A stretch of DNA of 6,159 nt, taken from the NCBI GenBank assembly GCA_938075575.1, contig CALJHI010000007.1:1-6159 (forward strand), read 5' to 3'. The notes beneath the pieces were generated by a model. It was not told the origin of the DNA and did no database searches. It worked only from the letters and a program-made list of their open reading frames with translations. Each line of letters starts with the position of its first letter. Position 1 is the stretch's first letter. Origin of the DNA: an uncultured SAR86 cluster bacterium. GTDB lineage: Bacteria > Pseudomonadota > Gammaproteobacteria > Magnimaribacterales > D2472. Positions 1-6,159 of this stretch are shown here, piece after piece. Both the position numbers and the translations under genes were made by a program.

Positions 1-147
1 AAAGCAAGATCTAATCAAAGTATTGATTGGATGCAAGTTAAAAAGATTAATGGGCTAGAAAATTTTATATCTACATATGAGAAATTTGTAAGTGGAGATA
101 TAAATCCAAATGAGGGAATTATTGTCGGGTTAGAACATGAAAAATAA
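1..147 (+). CDS. 3' end of an unidentified protein (partial)
   Basis: Frame 1 is open from the left edge to a TAA at 145-147, giving the last 48 residues of a protein whose start lies outside the window. The tail is hydrophilic, with an IDWMQVKKINGLENF stretch, then an acidic, Asn-rich end finishing in GLEHEK. I see no motif that names a family. A second stop, TAG, follows immediately. An SD-like AGGAG at 149-153 and an ATG at 161 lie just downstream, so the gene may once have been followed by another gene in the same direction. It now converges on the receptor gene at 204-2636. That it codes is supported by the open frame and by the terminator-like hairpin shortly after its stop; its function is unknown. 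Confidence 0.6.
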   Translation, partial: KARSNQSIDWMQVKKINGLENFISTYEKFVSGDINPNEGIIVGLEHEK

Positions 148-152
148 TAGGA

Positions 153-170
153 GATTATTTATGTTAAAGG
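153..170 (+). repeat. Left copy of an 18-bp direct repeat flanking the receptor gene
   Basis: GATTATTTATGTTAAAGG here matches 2742-2759 (GATTATTTGTGTTAAAGG) at 17 of 18 positions in the same orientation, 2,589 bp apart. The one difference is the first base of the start codon (ATG here, GTG there). Both copies have an SD-like purine run just upstream: AGGAG at 149-153 here and AGAGGA at 2738-2743 there. The ATG at 161 opens only a 19-codon frame that stops at 218-220, inside the receptor's 3' end, so I do not call it a gene. It could be the severed start of a gene that once followed the left-edge gene. Two AT-rich ribosome binding sites could also look alike by chance. Confidence 0.5.
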
Positions 171-188
171 GGCACATAGCCCCTTTAA
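164..188. terminator. Hairpin between convergent genes, probable bidirectional terminator
   Basis: TTAAAGGGGC (164-173) and GCCCCTTTAA (179-188) form a perfect 10-bp stem around the 5-base loop ACATA. The stem has a five-pair G/C core flanked by A/T pairs. It lies 16 bp after the stop of the left-edge gene and 15 bp beyond the receptor stop, as expected for a shared terminator of convergent genes. There is no long U tract on either side beyond the A/T part of the stem, so termination strength is uncertain. Confidence 0.65.
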
Positions 189-203
189 ATGAAAATCTAA
201 AAC

Positions 204-2636
204 TTAAAAGCTATAACTAAAATTCAAGCCATAAGTCTTATAATTATTTGGATATCCAAAAAATGTTGTTTCTGATGGATCGGCAACTGCGGGGAATGCA
301 GATGTGATAAACCTGTCATCATTTATATTTTTTCCAAAGAACATAATTGATAAATTATCTCTCTCTATTCCTGCGGAGATATTTAATGTATCTTGTGATT
401 TAGTTCCATTTCCACTTGCATCAAGAACTGATTGCCAAGTTGTGTTTTCTAACAGCTTCACCTCGCTTGAATATAGATGACTTAGTCTTACATAACCATC
501 ATATCCATTCATGGCCCAATTCCATGTGATGTTTGAAGAAATTGTATCGTCGGGTATGTTTGTAGGCTTTGTGCCTGTTAAATCTCCCGAACTAGAGCTT
601 GGGAAAGAATCATAAATTGGATCAAGAAATAAACCGCTTATGGATAGATCTATATTGTCTGTTGGAGCAAATACTAAATCAAATTCATAACCATCAGCTG
701 ACTGAGATCCTGCATTAGCAAGAACAAAACCAGTCCCAATAAATGTATTCGATTGAAACCCTTTAATTTCTTGATCAAAAACTGCAACATTTAGATAGCC
801 TGAAGGTAGGTAGATCTTAGCTCCGAACTCCATCACTTCAGCTTCTTCAGGAGTAGCATACCTTTGACCTAAACCGGTATTAGGACCAACAGGAGTTCCT
901 GCAGCTTCCAATCCTGCTGTTTCTATTGCGTCAGGAAGTGAATTTCTTGAAATGTTCCATGCAGTTGCTTTAAATCCTGTAGAAATCCCGCCATATAAGG
1001 TTACTGAATCATTGGCTGCAAATGATAATTTAGCAGTGTAATCAATATTATCATCACTACTTTTTCCATTTTGGGCTGCATTAGGAAAATTAACGAACTG
1101 AGGAATAAACTGAAGACCTTGAAGAGGTATTAAAGGATTATACTCTGGATCTTTAGCTAAGACTGCAGCTTGATCAGCAGGAAAACCAGCTCCAATTAGA
1201 GCCATAGTTCCAGCTCCTACGAAATCTAAATTTGAAAAAACAGCTGTATTGATCTGATTGTAGGAAACTGCTTTATCATCTTCTATGTAGCTTGCGCCAA
1301 TTATTGCGTTCAATTTTTCAGTTAATTGAATATCGAATTGGGCAAATAATGACTTAGTAGTATTATCTTGTGTGGCTGATTCTGTATTTCCTTGGCCACC
1401 AGCAAACAACATACTGTCTGGCAACCCAAATGCTCCCGCTACTCCAGAGATTGTTCCAGCTGGTAAAAAAGCATCTAAAAATGATCTCCATAATGAGCCA
1501 TAGTATATTGATTCATTGAACTTCATATCTTCTTGGTAATAGAAACCCCCAACAAGCCAATTTACTTTTTCATTATCTTCTGAAAATATTCTAATTTCTT
1601 GGGTTATGCCTTTTAAATCTTTTGATATAGGGCTAGGAGATACAATGTCTACGGAATCAAAGTCAACATCTTGGACTTCAAAGTTATATGAGGTTCTATA
1701 TGAGGTAATGCTTTCCAATGTTGCTTTGTCCATGTTTTTTGTAATATGAACAGAAAGACCGGAATTGTCTCCATCAGAGGTTGGGTCAAAATCATAAAAA
1801 GCTTTTTCAACAAAGACATTGTTAGGGATTATTTGTCCGCCGTATAAAGCTGAAACCTGATTTGCCGCACCATAAGCAGCACTTCCAACAGCACAACAAA
1901 TCTCATCATACTCGTCATGATCTGCTGTAATTCTAACCATTAAATCATCTGAAGGTTGATATAAAAGTTCAGCCCTTAAACCAAATCTATCCCTATCATT
2001 GGAAGGATTGCCAGTGATTGGATTGTCCGAATGTCCATCTCTCTTATTTGCATTTGCACTAAGGCTATAAGCCATCTGTTCATTGATTGGGCCTGTATAA
2101 TATATTTTCCCAACTTTAGAATTATAATTACCAAGACCTAATGTAACCATCCCAGATTTTTCAAAAGAAGGTTTTTTGGTAACAATATTTATAACACCTG
2201 CAGAAGCATTTTTACCAAATAAAGTGCTTTGCGGCCCTCTTAAGACCTCTATCCTTTCAAGCATAGGAAGGTCAGATATTTGAGCTTGTGTCTTCGAGCG
2301 ATATACTCCATCAATAAAAACAGCTACCGATGGCTCAATGCCAGGGTTATTTGAGCCATTTCCAAAACCTCTTATGAAAAAAGTTGTGTTAACTGATGAC
2401 TGATATTGCCTTGTGTCTAAAGAGGGCACCACAGACTTAAGATCAAATACGTCAACAATATTTGCTTTTTCTATTGTGTCAGAACTTATTACTGAAACTG
2501 CAACAGGCACTTCTTGAAGCGTTTTTTCTTTTTTTGTAGCTGTAACTATTACTTCTTCGACTGTTGATTGAGCTGTTGTAACATTTGACAGAAAAGTTAA
2601 AGCAATAACACTAAACATAAAATTAAATTTTTTCAT
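204..2636 (-). CDS. TonB-dependent outer-membrane receptor
   Basis: This 810-residue protein is an outer-membrane beta-barrel that takes up a ligand using TonB-ExbB-ExbD energy. Residues 1-22 form a signal peptide (MKK, hydrophobic core, TTA then Q). A TonB-box-like EEVIVTA lies at 27-33. The plug follows, with FIRGFG (87-92), VFIDGVYR (106-113), LRGPQSTLFGKNASAG (132-147) and VINIVTK (148-154). The rest is barrel, ending in YSF with the terminal aromatic residue typical of outer-membrane proteins. Length is normal for the family. Adjacent cysteines at 247-248, in a probable surface loop, may form a disulfide. I start at ATG 2636-2634 because GGAG lies six bases upstream; a TTG four codons earlier would put that SD inside the gene. 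The motifs do not reveal the ligand. The gene is divergent from the hydrolase-GST-SDR operon, so organic substrate uptake is as plausible as siderophore uptake. Confidence 0.95.
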   Translation of the reverse strand: MKKFNFMFSVIALTFLSNVTTAQSTVEEVIVTATKKEKTLQEVPVAVSVISSDTIEKANIVDVFDLKSVVPSLDTRQYQSSVNTTFFIRGFGNGSNNPGIEPSVAVFIDGVYRSKTQAQISDLPMLERIEVLRGPQSTLFGKNASAGVINIVTKKPSFEKSGMVTLGLGNYNSKVGKIYYTGPINEQMAYSLSANANKRDGHSDNPITGNPSNDRDRFGLRAELLYQPSDDLMVRITADHDEYDEICCAVGSAAYGAANQVSALYGGQIIPNNVFVEKAFYDFDPTSDGDNSGLSVHITKNMDKATLESITSYRTSYNFEVQDVDFDSVDIVSPSPISKDLKGITQEIRIFSEDNEKVNWLVGGFYYQEDMKFNESIYYGSLWRSFLDAFLPAGTISGVAGAFGLPDSMLFAGGQGNTESATQDNTTKSLFAQFDIQLTEKLNAIIGASYIEDDKAVSYNQINTAVFSNLDFVGAGTMALIGAGFPADQAAVLAKDPEYNPLIPLQGLQFIPQFVNFPNAAQNGKSSDDNIDYTAKLSFAANDSVTLYGGISTGFKATAWNISRNSLPDAIETAGLEAAGTPVGPNTGLGQRYATPEEAEVMEFGAKIYLPSGYLNVAVFDQEIKGFQSNTFIGTGFVLANAGSQSADGYEFDLVFAPTDNIDLSISGLFLDPIYDSFPSSSSGDLTGTKPTNIPDDTISSNITWNWAMNGYDGYVRLSHLYSSEVKLLENTTWQSVLDASGNGTKSQDTLNISAGIERDNLSIMFFGKNINDDRFITSAFPAVADPSETTFFGYPNNYKTYGLNFSYSF

Positions 2637-2642
2637 TATGAG

Positions 2643-2646
2643 CTCC
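2643..2646 (-). promoter_or_regulatory. Shine-Dalgarno site that sets the receptor start
   Basis: On the minus strand GGAG is followed by six bases and then ATG AAA AAA at 2636. This selects the MKKFNF start over the in-frame TTG at 2648-2646, which overlaps the SD itself and would add MELI before a good signal peptide. Confidence 0.8.
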
Positions 2647-2670
2647 AATTTTAGATAATTAATTGAAAAG

Positions 2671-2692
2671 CATTATACATAATGCTCATTAT
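2671..2692. promoter_or_regulatory. Three alternating hexamer half-sites, possible operator (Fur-like)
   Basis: CATTAT (2671-2676), ATAATG (2679-2684) and CATTAT (2687-2692) are exact inverted copies in turn, each separated by two bases (AC, then CT). The first pair extends to an 18-bp perfect inverted repeat at 2669-2686 (8-bp arms AGCATTAT and ATAATGCT), and the second pair is a 14-bp inverted repeat. The array covers the -10 and the spacer of the receptor promoter, where a repressor would act. Fur boxes are also arrays of ATAAT-type hexamers and often control such receptors, but the spacing differs from the classical 6-6-1-6 layout, so the regulator is an open inference. Confidence 0.5.
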
Positions 2693-2698
2693 TGTTAA
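2672..2698 (-). promoter_or_regulatory. Predicted sigma-70 promoter of the receptor gene
   Basis: Read on the minus strand there is a perfect TATAAT -10 (2677-2672). TTAACA (2698-2693, five of six matches to TTGACA) lies 15 bases upstream, which is shorter than the preferred 17. The predicted transcription start near 2664 leaves a leader of about 28 bases including the SD. The A/T-only DNA upstream could act as an UP element. Confidence 0.5.
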
Positions 2699-2741
2699 TA
2701 AATAAAAATAGCTAAAAATAATATATAAAAAATAAAAAGAG

Positions 2742-2759
2742 GATTATTTGTGTTAAAGG
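2742..2759 (+). repeat. Right copy of the 18-bp direct repeat
   Basis: This is the partner of 153-170, with 17 of 18 bases identical. Here it spans the end of the SD, the GTG start and the first three codons of the GST remnant. Extending leftwards gives 19 of 22 identities and then scattered matches in A/T-rich sequence; rightwards, identity stops after GG. Confidence 0.5.
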
Positions 2760-2937
2760 TTCATTTTACTTCTGGCACTAGGGCTGGAAGAGTCGTTTGG
2801 CTTCTCGAAGAATTGGGATATTTCCTTTCTGCCAGCGTTCTTGTGATTAAAATGAAGGCGTCGACCCCAATCCGCATCTGACCTTCGTGCATATTCAAAC
2901 ATTCAATACGCGAATAAACAAATTTACAGATCATTAG
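2750..2937 (+). pseudogene. Decayed glutathione S-transferase N-terminus
   Basis: AGAGGA at 2738-2743 is followed by six bases and a GTG that opens 43 codons to TGA at 2879-2881. The start reads VLKVHFTSGTRAGRVVWLLE, then ELG: the first strand and helix of the GST thioredoxin-like domain, where GTRAGRVxWLLEELG is a familiar pattern. After about residue 34 the frame drifts. Restoring one base in the A run at 2849-2852 continues as NEGVDPNPHLTFVHIQ, in which the PxHL and VH positions recall the GST segment before the cis-proline loop. That frame stops at TAG 2935-2937. No glutathione-binding loop or C-terminal helical domain is left. The piece is about 46% G+C, unlike its neighbours, suggesting foreign origin or a recombination junction. 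It is not the start of the intact GST at 4064, whose N-terminus is different. Confidence 0.7.
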
Positions 2938-2949
2938 GTGGTATATAAA
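2923..2949 (+). promoter_or_regulatory. Weak candidate promoter for the hydrolase operon
   Basis: TTTACA (2923-2928, five of six to TTGACA) and TATAAA (2944-2949, five of six to TATAAT) are separated by 15 bases, and a TG lies just upstream of the -10 (2939-2940). A start near 2956 would give a leader of about 28 bases. The region is so AT-rich that chance matches are common. Confidence 0.3.
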
Positions 2950-2953
2950 CTAT

Positions 2954-2982
2954 TTAGTATCAATAATTTTAAAAAATACTAA
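2954..2982 (+). repeat. Inverted repeat directly before the hydrolase start
   Basis: TTAGTAT (2954-2960) and ATACTAA (2976-2982) are perfect 7-bp arms around a 15-base A/T-rich loop, ending one base before ATG 2984. It occupies the place where an SD would be expected, and none is visible. It could be a weak leader hairpin or an operator; with only two G/C pairs the RNA stem would be unstable. Confidence 0.35.
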
Positions 2983-2983
2983 T

Positions 2984-4048
2984 ATGTTAAAAATATTTAA
3001 ATACTCAGTCTTAATTACTATATCTATATATGTTTTAGGCACCTTATCTTTAAAGAACCACTTTATTCAAGATAAATTACTAGATATAGCCATTAATTCT
3101 CTTGCAACACCTGCATCAAGCCTGCCTGATGAGGATGCATTAACAGCAATAGTTTGTGGCTCAAGAGCACCAATCGGAGATCCAAATAGAGCTGAAGCAT
3201 GTATTTTAGTCCAAGCTGGAGAAAAAATATTTATATTTGATACAGGTGATGGAAGTGTTCAAAATTTAGCTAATTGGAATATACCATTTGATCGTGTGAA
3301 AGGTGTTTTTTATACCCACCTTCATTCTGATCATATTGCTGATATAGGCGAAATTCATATGGATACATGGATTGCTGGAGCAAGGAAATCTAAGCTAAAA
3401 GTCTATGGGCCTGAAGGCGTTCAACTTCTTACAGATGGAACGGAGTTAGCATATACAAATGATTATATTTTTAGAAATGAACACCATGGCGATCAATTAG
3501 CTCCCCTAGACGTTGTTGGTTTTGATACCCATACTGTTGATTTAGATAATCCTATACTTATTGATGATGATGATATAAAAATAACAGCTTACAGTGTGTC
3601 TCATGATCCTGTTGATCCAGCTCTTGGTTATAGGATTGATTATAAAGGTCGATCTATAAGTATTAGTGGAGATACAACCTATGATCAAAATCTTGTTAAA
3701 AATTCTAAAAATGTCGATGTTTTATTTCACGAATCTATGTCGCTTGAAATATTGGATAAAATAAATAAAGTTGCTAAAAGAGCTAATGATTTTATTGCTG
3801 ATACTGTGACAGTCGATATTCTTGATTATCACACGCCTATTATGGATGTAGTGAAAGCGGCTAAGGAAGCTAATGTTAAACATCTTGTTTTTTATCATCA
3901 TCTTCCAGCACCACGAAATCAAGTAATGGAAGATATTATGTATAGAGGTGTTGATAAGGTCATGGACGAATGGACTTCATCACATGATGGAACAAGAATC
4001 ATTCTTCCTGTAGATTCATCAGGAATTTTAGTTGATCGTATTGAATAA
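2984..4048 (+). CDS. Membrane-anchored MBL-fold hydrolase (RNase Z/arylsulfatase-like)
   Basis: The 354-residue protein has a metallo-beta-lactamase fold, a di-metal hydrolase scaffold. Residues 7-23 form a single hydrophobic segment (uncleaved anchor or signal peptide), so the enzyme probably faces the periplasm. CGSRAP (58-63) and FDTGDGS (85-91) start the domain. THLHSDH (111-117) is the HxHxDH metal motif with H112, H114, D116 and H117. Further likely ligands are H207 (VSHD), D230 (SGDT) and a late histidine in YHH (304-306). The motif order fits the RNase Z/AtsA-type alkylsulfatase-phosphodiesterase branch rather than beta-lactamases, and the anchor argues against tRNA processing. The substrate is unknown. 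No SD precedes the ATG, and I keep this start because it supplies the hydrophobic segment. It is the first gene of an operon; the GST follows after 15 bp. Confidence 0.88.
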   Translation: MLKIFKYSVLITISIYVLGTLSLKNHFIQDKLLDIAINSLATPASSLPDEDALTAIVCGSRAPIGDPNRAEACILVQAGEKIFIFDTGDGSVQNLANWNIPFDRVKGVFYTHLHSDHIADIGEIHMDTWIAGARKSKLKVYGPEGVQLLTDGTELAYTNDYIFRNEHHGDQLAPLDVVGFDTHTVDLDNPILIDDDDIKITAYSVSHDPVDPALGYRIDYKGRSISISGDTTYDQNLVKNSKNVDVLFHESMSLEILDKINKVAKRANDFIADTVTVDILDYHTPIMDVVKAAKEANVKHLVFYHHLPAPRNQVMEDIMYRGVDKVMDEWTSSHDGTRIILPVDSSGILVDRIE

Positions 4049-4063
4049 AGATCGATAAAATAC

Positions 4064-5101
4064 ATGAAAGAAAAAATAAAAATTTTTGGCGCAACGCCTT
4101 CTCCTTACACTCAAAAAATGCTCTCTGTATTCAGATACAGACATATTCCATATACAGTTCATAATGGAGATATTGCCAACAAAATTTCTCAGCTTGGTAT
4201 AGAAACACCAAAACCTATTTTGCTTCCAACAATCTTGCTAAAGGATGCTGCTGGAAAGCTTATTGCGACAACTGATTCAACTCCAATAATTAGAAGGTTA
4301 GAAAATGAATTTAAAGAAAGAGAGATAATTCCAGATGACCCTGCCCTCGCTTTTATAAATTATTTACTTGAAGATTTTGGTGATGAGTGGATAACAAAGT
4401 ATATGTTTCACTACAGATGGTATTTCGATGAGGATGCTGATGTTGCTGGGACAATTCTTCCTTTAGTGGACTTGGCAATAAATACTCCTAATGAATTACA
4501 TGCTCAATATAAAGAATTTATCGCTAATAGGCAGATAGAAAGATTATGGGTTGTAGGGTCGAATGATCGGACAGCAAAGCTCATTGATGCAAGCTATAAG
4601 AGATTCTTAAAGTTAATGGAGCAGCATTTATTGATAAGTCCTTTCCTGTTGGGAGACAAGCCTTCTTCTTCAGATTTTTCTTTTTATGGCCAACTAACAC
4701 AGCTGGTAAAATTTGATCCAACCCCAAGAAAACTAGCCTATGAGTACTCATCTAGAACTGTTGCCTGGGTTGATATTTTAGAGGATCTTTCAGGGCATGA
4801 TGCAGAAAATACGTCATGGACTTCTTTGGAAGATAGCCCTGATACATTAAAAAATATTTTAAAAGAAGTTGGAAAAATGTATGTGCCTGCATTATTAGCT
4901 AACACTGATGCAATAAATAAAGGAGCTGAAATGTGGGAGACTGAAATTGATGGAGCTATATGGAAACAAAAAACTTTTAATTACCAAGGCAAATGTCTGA
5001 TTTGGATAAAAGAAGAATTTGATGCTCTAGATAAAGATAATAAATTAAGGGTAAAAGAGTACCTTCGTGGAACAGGGTGTGAAATATTGTTAGGGGAATA
5101 A
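4064..5101 (+). CDS. Glutathione S-transferase family protein with C-terminal extension
   Basis: This 345-residue protein has an N-terminal thioredoxin-like domain (about 3-85) with SPYTQKM (13-19), where GSTs carry their catalytic Ser/Tyr/Cys. LPT (54-56) holds the cis-proline, and DST (71-73) is the glutathione gamma-glutamyl contact. The all-helical domain follows, with FLLGDKPSSSDF (194-205) as the conserved N-capping region with D204. About 100 residues beyond the usual GST end (roughly 245-345) contain FNYQGKCLIWI (305-315) and a conserved-looking GTGCE (336-340). Typical GSTs are 200-280 residues. It would conjugate glutathione to, or remove it from, an electrophilic intermediate in the cytoplasm; the actual substrate is not evident. 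No strong SD is visible before ATG 4064, 15 bp after the hydrolase stop, so translation may depend on the upstream gene. The SDR starts one base after its stop. Confidence 0.88.
   Translation: MKEKIKIFGATPSPYTQKMLSVFRYRHIPYTVHNGDIANKISQLGIETPKPILLPTILLKDAAGKLIATTDSTPIIRRLENEFKEREIIPDDPALAFINYLLEDFGDEWITKYMFHYRWYFDEDADVAGTILPLVDLAINTPNELHAQYKEFIANRQIERLWVVGSNDRTAKLIDASYKRFLKLMEQHLLISPFLLGDKPSSSDFSFYGQLTQLVKFDPTPRKLAYEYSSRTVAWVDILEDLSGHDAENTSWTSLEDSPDTLKNILKEVGKMYVPALLANTDAINKGAEMWETEIDGAIWKQKTFNYQGKCLIWIKEEFDALDKDNKLRVKEYLRGTGCEILLGE
5092..5097 (+). promoter_or_regulatory. Shine-Dalgarno site of the SDR gene
   Basis: AGGGGA lies in the last codons of the GST gene, five bases before ATG 5103. 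With the GST stop at 5099-5101 this gives near-overlapping translation and supports co-expression of the two enzymes. Confidence 0.75.
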
Positions 5102-5102
5102 T

Positions 5103-6159
<1,057 letters not shown>

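Larger units (their letters stand above)
2637..2983. other. 347-bp interval between the receptor gene and the operon
   Basis: No intact gene lies here. From left to right it holds the receptor SD and promoter (minus strand, 2643-2698), an A/T-only run with few G/C bases (about 2697-2740), an SD plus the broken start of a GST gene (2738 to about 2937), and an AT-rich leader with an inverted repeat before the hydrolase gene. Composition changes sharply inside it: by hand count 2750-2889 has 65 G/C of 140 (about 46%), while the flanks are far more AT-rich. Confidence 0.75.

Noticed and set aside
161..220. 19-codon frame beginning ATGTTAAAG behind an AGGAG
   Set aside because: It runs through the terminator-like hairpin and into the receptor's 3' end and resembles no protein beyond its first codons. 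Treated as part of the direct repeat and possibly the severed start of a lost gene.
2637..2648. TTG start four codons upstream of the receptor ATG
   Set aside because: The TTG overlaps the SD sequence that correctly positions the ATG at 2636, and the added residues do not improve the signal peptide.
204..2759. Receptor unit as an insertion sequence or transposon
   Set aside because: Despite the flanking direct repeat there is no transposase or integrase gene and no terminal inverted repeats, so a mobile element cannot be claimed.
3566..3577. Short GAT triplet run in the hydrolase gene
   Set aside because: Four Asp codons in a row within a conserved reading frame; too short to be a meaningful repeat.
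3722..3922. Minus-strand open frame of 66 codons
   Set aside because: It is antisense to the conserved metal-binding C-terminal half of the MBL hydrolase, with no SD or recognisable domain; a shadow frame.

Overview
This AT-rich window (hand counts put the coding parts at roughly one third G+C) looks like a chromosome fragment of a marine gammaproteobacterium with a small genome. It carries a TonB-dependent outer-membrane receptor, so the host is Gram-negative. The mix of receptor, metallo-beta-lactamase (MBL)-fold hydrolase, glutathione S-transferase (GST), short-chain dehydrogenase (SDR) and nitronate monooxygenase/quinone reductase family genes in tightly packed AT-rich DNA recalls SAR86-like bacterioplankton. 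That placement is an inference from gene content and composition, not a database match.

Layout. Positions 1-147 hold the 3' end of a plus-strand gene that I cannot identify. A 10-bp-stem hairpin at 164-188 lies between it and the convergent receptor gene (204-2636, minus strand). The receptor has a signal peptide, TonB box and plug motifs, and its start is fixed by a Shine-Dalgarno (SD) sequence at 2643-2646. The 347-bp gap 2637-2983 contains the receptor promoter, with three alternating CATTAT/ATAATG half-sites at 2671-2692. It also contains the remains of a second GST gene (from about 2750), still with its SD and GTG start but broken after about 34 codons. An 18-bp sequence covering start-codon context (153-170) recurs with one mismatch at 2742-2759, so the receptor gene lies between direct repeats.

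From 2984 to the right edge runs a plus-strand operon with gaps of 15, 1 and 5 bp: membrane-anchored MBL-fold hydrolase, GST with a long C-terminal extension, classical SDR, and the first 87 codons of a nitronate monooxygenase-family flavoprotein. The N-terminus of the last recalls the NADH:quinone reductase branch.

How they may work together (inference): the receptor imports an organic substrate across the outer membrane, and the operon hydrolyses, oxidises, conjugates with glutathione and reduces it or its electrophilic or quinone products. The substrate cannot be read from the sequence. The most unusual part is the 2637-2983 interval and its relation to the matching sequence at 153-170, which suggest that a receptor cassette was inserted or exchanged at the start of a GST gene that then decayed.
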